This document shows positions 7,965 to 15,077 of a stretch of DNA of 25,146 bases, one piece after another; positions within the stretch are counted from its first letter, which is position 1; every line of letters begins with the position of its first letter. The position numbers and the translations under genes were made by a program. Source of the DNA: Pseudomonadota bacterium (GTDB lineage Bacteria > Pseudomonadota > Alphaproteobacteria > Rhizobiales > Beijerinckiaceae). The notes under the pieces are model-generated. The model saw nothing but the letters and a program-made list of their open reading frames with translations, searched no databases and was not told where the DNA came from. Where the stretch lies: positions 1 through 25,146 of the forward strand of contig JAGWRL010000031.1 of NCBI GenBank assembly GCA_028876585.1, in the 5' to 3' direction.

Positions 7965-8666
7965 ATGGACAGCTATCCCGTTACGCCGACCAATCGCGTC
8001 AAGCGCCTGCACGAGCGCGCCGCCTACGATCACGCGACGATCCATGCGCTGCTCGACGCCTCGATGATGTGTCATGTCGCCTATGTCGTCGACGGCCAGC
8101 CCTATTGCACGCCGACGCTGTTCTGGCGCGAGGGGACATGGCTCTATTGGCACGGCAGCAGCGCCAGCCGGATGTTGCGCAACCAGGGCGAGGGCGAGCC
8201 GGTCTGTCTGACGGTCGCCCATCTCGACAGCCTCGTGCTGGCGCGCAGCGGCTTCAACCATTCCGTCGATTATCGCGCGGTGATGGCGTTCGGCCGCGCG
8301 CGGTTGATTGACGATGAGGACGGGAAGGCGCGCGCGATCCGCGCCATGGTTGATCGCTTCTATCCCGGCCGCACCGATCTGTTGCGCGCGCCGACGCGCC
8401 AGGAGATCAAGGCGACCCGCTTCGTCGGCATGGAGATCGAACAGGCCAGCGCCAAAGTCCGCGCCAAGGGGATCGGCGACGACGAGGAGGATTACGCGCT
8501 GCCGATCTACGCCGAGCGCATTCCCGTGCGCACCGTGCTCGGCGCGCCCGAGCCTTGCGCGCGGCTCGTCGAGGGCGTGACACGGCCCGAGGGGCTGGCC
8601 GGCTACAAGGAAGGTCGGCGGCTCGACGAGGCTTTGGCGGAAGCGCATGCGTTGTACGAGGCTTAA
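7965..8666 (+). CDS. Pyridoxamine 5'-phosphate oxidase (PPOX)-fold FMN protein, NimA-like
   Basis: A 233-residue protein with the split-barrel flavin-binding fold of the pyridoxamine phosphate oxidase superfamily. An N-terminal helix (ERAAYDHATIHALLDA) precedes the barrel strands MCHVAYVVDGQPYCTPT and LYWHGSSASRMLRN, the latter being the usual FMN phosphate-contacting region. VCLTVAHLDSLVLARSGF and the second-strand set YRAVMAFGRARLIDD follow. The text matches the NimA / 'Pyridox_ox_2' subgroup rather than PdxH, so vitamin B6 oxidation is not implied; these proteins are general flavin-dependent redox proteins. It follows the acylase gene by 11 bases and its stop overlaps the stop of the convergent exported-protein gene by three to four bases. 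The ribosome binding site is weak. Confidence 0.8.
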   Translation: MDSYPVTPTNRVKRLHERAAYDHATIHALLDASMMCHVAYVVDGQPYCTPTLFWREGTWLYWHGSSASRMLRNQGEGEPVCLTVAHLDSLVLARSGFNHSVDYRAVMAFGRARLIDDEDGKARAIRAMVDRFYPGRTDLLRAPTRQEIKATRFVGMEIEQASAKVRAKGIGDDEEDYALPIYAERIPVRTVLGAPEPCARLVEGVTRPEGLAGYKEGRRLDEALAEAHALYEA

Positions 8667-9373
8667 TCGCCCGCGGTGCGGGCGCAGGGCCGGATCGGCG
8701 CGCCCGAGGATTTGGCGGCGAAATAGGTGAAGACGAAGCGCGCGTTGTCGGTGCGCAGGCCGACCGGCCCATCGAGACCGGCGATCTTCGCGCCGAGATC
8801 GCCCCTCCAGGCGAGCGCGCCGTCGGCGGAGACGGTCAGCGTCGAGCCGCGCAGTTCCGCCCGCAGCACGTGGCTCGACCCTCTTGTGATCGGCGGCGGC
8901 GAACCGGGTTCGCTGGCTTTCAGATTGTCATAGCCATGCGCGCCGCATTGTTGGTGCGTCGATTGGCCGGGGTTGCGCTTCACCGACACCGCGACGCGCG
9001 AATCCGGCGCGATATGCCACATCGCATAGATGAGATTGCAGGTGTCGGCCGCCCGCAGCTTGAGGCCGATCTGCTGGCGCAGTTCGCCCGACGCGAGCGG
9101 TTTCGTCCGCGCGCTCACGCCCAAGAAGGTGAAGCGGATTTCCGCCGCCTGCGGGCCGATCGAGGTGAGCACCGCGCGCGAACTCGCGCTGTCGACGCCG
9201 AGTCGGCCGCCGGGCCGCGGCGTCAATTCGCCGTTGGTGACGCAAATGTCGCTCGGCGCGATGGGTTTCAGCGCCTCGGCCTGCGCCGTCGCGACGCCAA
9301 GGGCGAGCGCGAACCCTGCCGTCCGCGCGGCGGACCCTTGGTGCGGGCCGACGGGGCAAGGGAGCGCAGACAT
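8663..9373 (-). CDS. Exported protein of unknown function
   Basis: I do not recognise a named family. The 236-residue product starts with a possible signal peptide (hydrophobic AGFALALGVATAQA around residues 17-32). The mature part has several cysteines (near DICVTNG, ADTCNLIY, HQQCGAHGY and the C-terminal PCARTAGD), which suits disulfides in the periplasm. The C-terminal half, with LRAELRGSTLTVSADG, a W-containing turn and GPVGLRTDNARFVFTYFA, reads like a concanavalin/LamG-type beta-sandwich strand series, as in DUF1080-like domains; that is inference. ATG at 9373 is chosen because a GGAGG lies seven bases before it, whereas the TTG six bases earlier is too close to that site. It stands alone, convergent with the PPOX gene. 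Confidence 0.7.
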   Translation of the reverse strand: MSALPCPVGPHQGSAARTAGFALALGVATAQAEALKPIAPSDICVTNGELTPRPGGRLGVDSASSRAVLTSIGPQAAEIRFTFLGVSARTKPLASGELRQQIGLKLRAADTCNLIYAMWHIAPDSRVAVSVKRNPGQSTHQQCGAHGYDNLKASEPGSPPPITRGSSHVLRAELRGSTLTVSADGALAWRGDLGAKIAGLDGPVGLRTDNARFVFTYFAAKSSGAPIRPCARTAGD

Positions 9374-9380
9374 GGCCAAT

Positions 9381-9385
9381 CCTCC
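9381..9385 (-). promoter_or_regulatory. Ribosome binding site GGAGG fixing the start at 9373
   Basis: On the minus strand GGAGG lies seven bases before ATG at 9373 but only one base before the alternative TTG at 9379, so it decides between the two starts. Confidence 0.6.
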
Positions 9386-9532
9386 GCGAAGTGCGGCGCG
9401 TGCCTCTAATATAAACCTCTCGCGGCGGAACCGTTACAGGTTTCGTCCGTCCTGCCGATTGATCCGCGCTGTCCGGCGCGATCGCGCCCGATTGTACGTT
9501 CTCTTAAGCCTGGCGACGCGCTAGGGCGGGGG

Positions 9533-10408
9533 ATGAGCAAAGCGACGACGAGCGTGGCGCAAGCCTGGGGACACGGCCTTCTCGGCATGTTGATCTTCAG
9601 CGCCTCGATGCCGGCGACGCGGGCGGCGGTCGCCGGCTTCGACCCGTTGTTCCTGACGGCGGCGCGCGCGGCGATCGCCGGCGCGCTCGGGCTGGCGACG
9701 CTAAAAGTCCTGAACGCGCCGTGGCCACGCGCTGGCGATTGGCCGCGTCTGGTGCTGGTCGCGGCCGGCGTCGTGCTCGGCTTTCCCCTGTTTTCGGCGC
9801 TGGCGCTGACGCGCATCACCTCGGCCCATTCGCTGATCTGGATCGGCCTGCTGCCGCTGGCGACGGCTTTGTTTGGCGTGCTGCTCGCGGGCGAGCGGCC
9901 GCCGGCGCGGTTCTGGGCCTTCGCCGTCGCGGGGGCGGCCTGTGTCGTCGGCTTCGCGGCGACGCGCTCACACGGCGGCGAGGCGGCGGGCGACGCGCTG
10001 ATGGCGGCGGCGGTGGTCGCCGCCGGTCTCGGCTATGTCGAAGGCGCGCGGCTGACGACAAGGCTCGGCGGCTGGCAGGTGATCTCATGGGCGCTGCTGC
10101 TGGCGCTGCCGTTCAGCGCGGTCGCGGCCTATCTGCTGCATCCCGTGCAATGGCCGTCCGGCGCGGCGCCTTGGGCGGGGCTCGCCTATGTCTCGCTGTT
10201 CTCGATGTGGATCGGCTTCGTGTTCTGGTATCGCGGCCTGGCGCTCGGCGGCATCGCGGCGGTCGGCCAGTTGCAATTGTTGCAGCCGTTCTTCGGCCTC
10301 GCTTTGTCGGCGCTGTTGCTGCGCGAGGCGGTCAGCGCCTCGACTTACGCCGTCGCGGGCGCGGTGCTGGTCTGCGTCGTCGGGGCGCGGCGGACGGCGA
10401 GGCGCTAA
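9533..10408 (+). CDS. EamA/DMT-family inner-membrane transporter
   Basis: A 291-residue, strongly hydrophobic protein with about ten membrane helices arranged as two EamA repeats of five. Features are the N-terminal helix LLGMLIFSASMPATRAAV, FDPLFLTAARAAIAGA (the second-helix pattern of EamA proteins), ITSAHSLIWIGLLPLATALFG, and in the second repeat MWIGFVFWYRGLALGGIAAVGQLQLLQPFF. This family exports metabolites such as amino acids or nucleosides; the substrate here is unknown. A GGCGGGGG stretch precedes ATG closely. The gene is convergent with the LivH gene and their stop codons overlap, so there is no room for a separate terminator. Confidence 0.9.
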   Translation: MSKATTSVAQAWGHGLLGMLIFSASMPATRAAVAGFDPLFLTAARAAIAGALGLATLKVLNAPWPRAGDWPRLVLVAAGVVLGFPLFSALALTRITSAHSLIWIGLLPLATALFGVLLAGERPPARFWAFAVAGAACVVGFAATRSHGGEAAGDALMAAAVVAAGLGYVEGARLTTRLGGWQVISWALLLALPFSAVAAYLLHPVQWPSGAAPWAGLAYVSLFSMWIGFVFWYRGLALGGIAAVGQLQLLQPFFGLALSALLLREAVSASTYAVAGAVLVCVVGARRTARR

Positions 10409-11361
10409 ATCCGCTCGATGATCTTCTCGCCGAACAGGCCCTGCGGCCGGAACAAGAGGAAGGCCAGCGCAATGGCGTAGGCGAGCCAGCGCTCGATGCC
10501 GCCGCCCGCCAGCGGCCCCCAGTAGAACTCGCCCAATTTCTCGCCGATGCCGATGATCAGGCCGCCGACGATGGCGCCGGGAATCGAAGTCAGCCCGCCC
10601 AGGATCAGAACGGGGAGCGCCTTCAGCGCCACCACCTGCAGCGCGAAGGAGACGTCGGAGCGCGCGCCCCACATGATCCCGGTCGCCAGCGCCACCACCC
10701 CGGCGGCGAACCAGACGACGACCCAGATCTGCTCCAGCGAAATGCCGACCGACAGCGCCGCCTGATGATCGTCGGCGACCGCGCGCAAGGCGCGGCCGAT
10801 CCGCGTCTTCTGGAAGAACAACCCGAGCGCGGCCACCATCGCCAGCGCGACCACGGCCGCCGCGATGTCGAGCTTTTGCAACGTCACCGTGCCGCCCAGG
10901 ATATGCAGATCGATCGCGCCCGAGGGCAGGCCGAGCTGGCTGGTGATCATCTGTTTGGGATTGCCGCCGAACACGAACTGGCCGAAGCCGATCAGGAAAT
11001 AGGTGAGGCCGAAGGTCGCCATCAGCAAGATGATGTCGGCCTGGTTGACCAGCGGGCGCAGCACCACGCGCTCGACGCCATAGGCCAGGCCGTACATCAC
11101 CGCCACCGTCAGCGCCAGCGCCAGCCAGGCGGGAAGCCCCTTCTCGTGCAGGCCGACCAGCGTCAGCGCGGCAAACACCATCATGATGCCCTGCGCGAAG
11201 TTGAACACGCCCGACGCTTTGTAGATCAGCACGAAGCCGAGCGCGATCAACGAATAGAGCACGCCGCCGACAAAACCCTCCCAGATCGTCTGCGCGAACA
11301 GATCGGGCGCGCTCGCCATCTGCATGAAGGGGTCGATGAAAACGGCGTAGAGCGGGTTCAT
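10405..11361 (-). CDS. Branched-chain amino acid-type ABC transporter permease (LivH-like)
   Basis: A 318-residue polytopic permease of the high-affinity branched-chain amino acid (HAAT) ABC class. Family text includes the N-terminal WEGFVGGVLYSLIALGFVLIYKASGVFNFAQG, where GFVLIYKASGVFNFAQG is the LivH signature, then RPLVNQADIILLMATFGL, the EAA-like cytoplasmic loop GRALRAVADDHQAALSVGIS, and VLGGLTSIPGAIVGGLIIGIGE near the end. ATG at 11361 is used because TGAGG lies about seven bases before it; the longer frame runs into the repeat. It is the third gene of the minus-strand unit behind the synthetase and LivG-like genes. The usual LivM partner, LivF and binding protein do not follow; the convergent EamA gene comes next. 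Substrates of this class range from amino acids to aromatic and aliphatic acids. Confidence 0.9.
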   Translation of the reverse strand: MNPLYAVFIDPFMQMASAPDLFAQTIWEGFVGGVLYSLIALGFVLIYKASGVFNFAQGIMMVFAALTLVGLHEKGLPAWLALALTVAVMYGLAYGVERVVLRPLVNQADIILLMATFGLTYFLIGFGQFVFGGNPKQMITSQLGLPSGAIDLHILGGTVTLQKLDIAAAVVALAMVAALGLFFQKTRIGRALRAVADDHQAALSVGISLEQIWVVVWFAAGVVALATGIMWGARSDVSFALQVVALKALPVLILGGLTSIPGAIVGGLIIGIGEKLGEFYWGPLAGGGIERWLAYAIALAFLLFRPQGLFGEKIIERI

Positions 11362-11365
11362 GTCA

Positions 11366-11580
11366 GCCTCAATGCGCGACGCCGTCATGGCCGGGCTTGT
11401 CCCGGCCATCCACGCCAGGACGTGGGCGAGGGGCGTCCGGATCGGTTGCGCCGGCCGTCCTCGCCTGACGACGAAGCGATGTTTGTTTGAACGACGTGGA
11501 TGGCCGGGACAAGCCCGGCCATGACGGGACGGCGCCTGATGACGCGAAGGGTCTCATCGGCGCCTCAATGCGCGACGCCG
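11366..11580. repeat. REP-bearing insertion bounded by a 19-bp direct repeat
   Basis: The 19-base sequence at 11366-11384 is repeated exactly at 11562-11580. On the minus strand it is the last codons and stop of livG plus the ribosome binding site of livH. The copies are 196 bases apart. Inside lie two perfect inverted copies of a 33-base unit (11382-11414 and 11495-11527), each with its own ATGGCCGGG/CCCGGCCAT hairpin around a five-base loop. Removing one direct repeat plus the insert would join the livG stop to the livH start with seven bases between, the compact spacing expected within this operon. This is therefore read as a late insertion into an operon junction. Confidence 0.8.
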
Positions 11581-12332
11581 AGATAGGCCGCGATCACGCC
11601 CTTGTCGGCCTTGACCTCGTCGGGCGTGCCGTCGGCGATCTTGCGTCCGTATTCCAGCACGACGACGCGGTCGGACAGGTCCATCACTACGCCGATGTCG
11701 TGCTCGATCAGCGCGATGGTCGCGCCAAGCCGGCGATTGGCCTCGACGATGAAGCGGCTCATGTCCTCCTTCTCCTCGCGGTTCATGCCCGCCATCGGCT
11801 CGTCGAGCAGCAACAGCTTGGGCTCCATCGCCAGCGCGCGGCCGAGTTCCACCCGCTTTTGCAAGCCGTAGGGCAGCTTGCCGACCGGCGTTTTGCGGAT
11901 CGCCTCGATTTCGAGAAAATCGATGATCTCCTCGCAGAACTCGCGGTGGCGGATTTCCTCCTTGAGCGCCGGCCCGTGCCGCAGCGCCTGCCAGAGCAGG
12001 CCCTTGTGCATCTTCAGGCCGCGCCCGGTCATGATGTTGTCGAGCGTCGTCATGCCCTTGAACAAAGCGACGTTCTGAAACGTGCGGGCGATGCCTTGGG
12101 CCGCCGCCTCGTGCGGGCGCATCCGCGCGCGCGTCTGGCCCAGGAAGGTGATCTTGCCGGCCTGCGGATGGTAAAAACCGTTGATGACGTTCAGCATCGA
12201 CGTCTTGCCGGCGCCGTTGGGGCCGATGATGGCGCGGATCTCGCCTTGCCTGATGTCGAACGACACATCGGAGATCGCGCGCACGCCGCCGAACGACAGC
12301 GACACGTTCTGCAACTGCAACAACGCGCTCAT
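11565..12332 (-). CDS. Branched-chain amino acid-type ABC transporter ATP-binding protein (LivG-like)
   Basis: A 255-residue ATPase of the HAAT transport class. Walker A is GPNGAGKT (37-44), followed by the Q-loop region IARTFQNVALFKGMTTLDN, the signature segment LPYGLQKRVELGRAL (family form of LSGGQ), Walker B KLLLLDEPMAGM and the H-loop IALIEHDIG. The long insertion between Q-loop and signature (HREFCEEIIDFLEIEAIRKTPVG) and the ending YLGVAH identify it as LivG-like rather than LivF-like. Its ATG overlaps the synthetase stop (ATGA at 12329-12332), so translation is coupled. The partner permease lies beyond the REP-bearing insertion. Confidence 0.92.
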   Translation of the reverse strand: MSALLQLQNVSLSFGGVRAISDVSFDIRQGEIRAIIGPNGAGKTSMLNVINGFYHPQAGKITFLGQTRARMRPHEAAAQGIARTFQNVALFKGMTTLDNIMTGRGLKMHKGLLWQALRHGPALKEEIRHREFCEEIIDFLEIEAIRKTPVGKLPYGLQKRVELGRALAMEPKLLLLDEPMAGMNREEKEDMSRFIVEANRRLGATIALIEHDIGVVMDLSDRVVVLEYGRKIADGTPDEVKADKGVIAAYLGVAH

Positions 12333-14305
12333 GCCGCCCTCGCGCGTTGCGGCGCGGGGCCGAAGATCGGCGCCTCCAGGATGCGCGAGCGTCCTTCGAG
12401 CCGGCCCTTGCGGCCGTCCTCGTAGATGATCTCGGCCGAGATCGCCGCCTCGCCGGCGCCGCCGTAGAGCCCCTCGACCAGCGGCGCATAGCGATCGGCG
12501 ATGAAGCGGCGGCGCACCTTTTGCGTGCGCGTCAGTTCGCCGTCGTCGGCGTCGAGCTCCTTGGGCAGGATGAGGAAGCGCTTGATCTGCGCCCCCGCCA
12601 TCGCCGGTTCCTCGCTGAGCGCGCGATTGACCGCCTCGACGTGTTTGCCGATCAGCTTGGCGACCTCGGTATGGCCGGCGAGTTCCTGATAGGAGGCGTA
12701 GGCGACGCCGTTGCGCTCGGCCCAGTTGCCCACGCTCGCCAGTTCGATGTTGAGCATCACGGTCACGAATTCGCGGCCGTCGCCGATCGCCACCGCCTCG
12801 CGGATGTCGGCGAAGAATTTCAGCTTGTTCTCGATATATTTGGGCGCGAACAACTGGCCGTTACTCAGCCGGCCGACGTCCTTGGCGCGGTCGACGATCT
12901 TCAACTGCCCGTCTGGCTCGAACAATCCGGCGTCGCCGGTTTTGATGAAGCCGTCCTCGGTCAGCGCCTCCGCCGTCTTGTCCGGCTCCTGGTAATAGCC
13001 GACGAACATGCCCGGCGATTTGAACTGCACCTCGCCTTCGCTCGACAGCCGCAACTCGACGTTCGGCGCTGGCGGCCCCACCGTGTCGGAGCGCACCGCG
13101 CCGTCGGCCTGCGCCGTCACATAGAGAAACGCCTCGGTCTGGCCGTAGAGCTGTTTCAGGTTCAGCCCGAGCGAGCGGTAGAACGCGAACAGGTCGGCGC
13201 CGATCGCCTCGCCGGCGGTGTAGGCGACGCGGATGCGGGTGAAGCCGAGCGTGTTCTTCAACGGTTCGTAGATCAGCAGCCGCCCGAGCGCGTATTGAAA
13301 CCGCGCCATGAGCGGCGCGGGCTGGCGCGCGAGGATGGTCTCGCCCCAGCGCTTGGCGATTTCCATGAAATGCCGGAACAACCAGCGCTTGAGACGACTG
13401 GCGTCCTCCATCCGGATCATCACCCGGGTCAGCAGCGCCTCGAACACGCGCGGCGGCGCGAAATGATAGCTCGGCCCGATCTCGCGCAAATCCTCCGCCG
13501 CCGTCGCCGCGCTCTCCGGGCAGGCCATGCAGAAGCCCGCGACATAGCCCTGGGCGTAGTTGAGATAGTGGTCGCCGACCCAGGCGAGCGGGAGATAGGC
13601 CAGCACCTCGTCGCGGTCGGTCAGATTGTCGAACGCGACAGTGTCGCGCGCGGCGGCGATGCAGCGCTCGCCGGTCAGCACGACGCCTTTGGAGCGGCCG
13701 GTGGTGCCGGAGGTGAACAGGATCACGCTCGGATCGGAGCCTTTGCCGGAATCGATTCGGGCGTCCATCGCGCGCGCCGCACCGGCGTCGGCGAGCCGCC
13801 GATGGCCCGCCGCGAGCGCCGCGTCGAGCGCGCCCAGGCGCGGATCGTCGTAATCGGCGAGCCCGCGCGGCTCCTCGTACAGCACCCGCTCGACGCTCGC
13901 CAGGCGCGGCAGGATCGACAGCATCTTGTCGACCTGCTCCTGATCCTGCGCGATGATGAATTTCGCCCCGGCCAATTCCAGCACGGCGGCGATCTCGTCG
14001 GCCACCGCGTCGGCGTAGAGCGGCACCGGGATCGCGCCCAGCATCTGCGCCGCCGTGATCGCCCAGTAGAGCTTTGGCCGATTGGCGCCGGCGACCGCGA
14101 TGCGGTCGCCGCTGGCGAGGCCGAGATCGGCCAGGCCCTGCGCCAGCGCGCGGGTCTCCTCATAGGCCTGCGCCCAGGTCCAGGTGCGCCAGACGCCATA
14201 TTCTTTCAGGCGAAACGCCGGCCTTGCGCCGCGCACCCAGGCGTTGACGCGCATGAGCTTGGCGAAAGTGTCGTCCGAACCCGCAGCTTTGGGCGCGGCC
14301 CCCAT
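12329..14305 (-). CDS. AMP-forming long-chain acyl-CoA synthetase/ligase
   Basis: A 658-residue adenylate-forming enzyme predicted to activate a carboxylic acid to its CoA thioester through an acyl-AMP. The nucleotide-binding loop is LFTSGTTGRSKGVV (about 197-209). Later motifs are YGQTEAFLYV (the A5 region), KTGDAGLFEPDGQLKIVDRA (the hinge/A8 region) with FAPKYIENKL, and a C-terminal ELTRTQKVRRRFI, typical of the long-chain or FadD15-like branch. Genes of this type are often found inside liv-type ABC operons, where they probably activate the imported acid; that link is inference. GGGGGAA lies just before ATG. It is the first gene of the unit synthetase-livG-livH, and the operon promoter should lie in the 148 bases before the tRNA-Pro gene. 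Confidence 0.92.
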   Translation of the reverse strand: MGAAPKAAGSDDTFAKLMRVNAWVRGARPAFRLKEYGVWRTWTWAQAYEETRALAQGLADLGLASGDRIAVAGANRPKLYWAITAAQMLGAIPVPLYADAVADEIAAVLELAGAKFIIAQDQEQVDKMLSILPRLASVERVLYEEPRGLADYDDPRLGALDAALAAGHRRLADAGAARAMDARIDSGKGSDPSVILFTSGTTGRSKGVVLTGERCIAAARDTVAFDNLTDRDEVLAYLPLAWVGDHYLNYAQGYVAGFCMACPESAATAAEDLREIGPSYHFAPPRVFEALLTRVMIRMEDASRLKRWLFRHFMEIAKRWGETILARQPAPLMARFQYALGRLLIYEPLKNTLGFTRIRVAYTAGEAIGADLFAFYRSLGLNLKQLYGQTEAFLYVTAQADGAVRSDTVGPPAPNVELRLSSEGEVQFKSPGMFVGYYQEPDKTAEALTEDGFIKTGDAGLFEPDGQLKIVDRAKDVGRLSNGQLFAPKYIENKLKFFADIREAVAIGDGREFVTVMLNIELASVGNWAERNGVAYASYQELAGHTEVAKLIGKHVEAVNRALSEEPAMAGAQIKRFLILPKELDADDGELTRTQKVRRRFIADRYAPLVEGLYGGAGEAAISAEIIYEDGRKGRLEGRSRILEAPIFGPAPQRARAA

Positions 14306-14410
14306 GCGTTCCCCCTTTTTGACGCGGCGACAACATCAGGCCGGGCCGCCGCTGCAAAGCCCTACAAAAGTTTAGCGCGGCGGCATGCCGGTTTCGCGCC
14401 GCTGGGAGGC

Positions 14411-14440
14411 TTGCATCGCGTCGCGGGATCGGCCTATAAG
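14411..14440 (+). promoter_or_regulatory. Sigma-70-type promoter of tRNA-Pro
   Basis: TTGCAT (14411-14416) and TATAAG (14435-14440) are separated by 18 bases and placed 13 bases before the mature tRNA 5' end. This fits a short-leader tRNA transcript. Confidence 0.6.
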
Positions 14441-14453
14441 CCGCGCCACAAGT

Positions 14454-14530
14454 CGGAGTGTAGCGCAGTCTGGTAGCGCACCTGCTTCGGGAGCAGGGGG
14501 TCGGAGGTTCGAATCCTCTCACTCCGACCA
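14454..14530 (+). tRNA. tRNA-Pro(CGG)
   Basis: The 77-base cloverleaf has acceptor arms CGGAGTG and CACTCCG, D-stem GCGC/GCGC, anticodon stem CCTGC/GCAGG with loop TTCGGGA (anticodon CGG, reading CCG), and T arm GGAGG-TTCGAAT-CCTCT. The discriminator A and CCA (14528-14530) are encoded. Confidence 0.97.
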
Positions 14531-14741
14531 ATTTCTATACATATCAAATATTTACGGGCGGCGCGACGGTTTAGCGCGGGATCTGGGCGCCATCGCAAAG
14601 TCGGGGCGCGCACGGCTGTCGAATCCGGATTGACTCGTTCGCGGCGCGTGGCGAATAGCCATGCCGGTCCAACGGTTGTCTTGAATGCACGCCGAAACCG
14701 TGCCAAATGGGTTCGCGAAGCGGCGCTATCAGATTGAAATC

Positions 14742-14815
14742 GCGGGTGTAGCTCAATGGTAGAGCAGCAGCCTTCCAAGCTGAATACGAGGGTTCGATTC
14801 CCTTCACCCGCTCCA
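14742..14815 (+). tRNA. tRNA-Gly(TCC)
   Basis: The 74-base cloverleaf has acceptor arms GCGGGTG/CACCCGC, D-stem GCTC/GAGC, anticodon loop CTTCCAA (anticodon TCC, reading GGA) and T-loop TTCGATT. Discriminator T and CCA are encoded. It lies 211 bases after tRNA-Pro; I see no gene between them, so it may have its own promoter. Confidence 0.97.
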
Positions 14816-14858
14816 GTCAAATCAACGGTTTAGGCAGTCGCCGCGGCATCGGTTTTCC

Positions 14859-14883
14859 GAATCCGACTGCGAAATTCGGATTC
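14859..14883. repeat. 8-bp inverted repeat downstream of tRNA-Gly
   Basis: GAATCCGA (14859-14866) and TCGGATTC (14876-14883) form a perfect stem with a nine-base loop. No T-run follows, so it is at best a weak terminator. It lies in the gene-free stretch 14816-15077, where nothing else was recognised. Confidence 0.4.
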
Positions 14884-15077
14884 ATGGACAGCTTTTGTTC
14901 CGCCGCGCCGCGACTTGGGCCTATCACTGGAAGCCATGCGCCCCTGCCGCGTGACGCAATCGCCGGGTCATAACCTGCGGCGGCGCCCGCAATCCCGCGC
15001 CGTCCGCTGCATCGAGGCGTCGCCTGTCGTGTCGGTGAAGGCGTTCCGCGCGGGGCGAGCGCGAATTCGGTCAACGC

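Noticed and set aside
9721..11490. Plus-strand open frame of 589 codons across the EamA and livH genes
   Set aside because: It overlaps one gene out of frame and another in antisense, and crosses the repeat; it is not coding.
12347..14476. Plus-strand open frame of 709 codons opposite the acyl-CoA synthetase gene
   Set aside because: Antisense shadow that also runs into the tRNA-Pro gene; no domain text visible.
14454..14815. tRNA genes as an integration site for a genomic island covering 15078-23522
   Set aside because: No integrase, no repeated tRNA 3' end and no obvious change in base composition was found next to the tRNAs.
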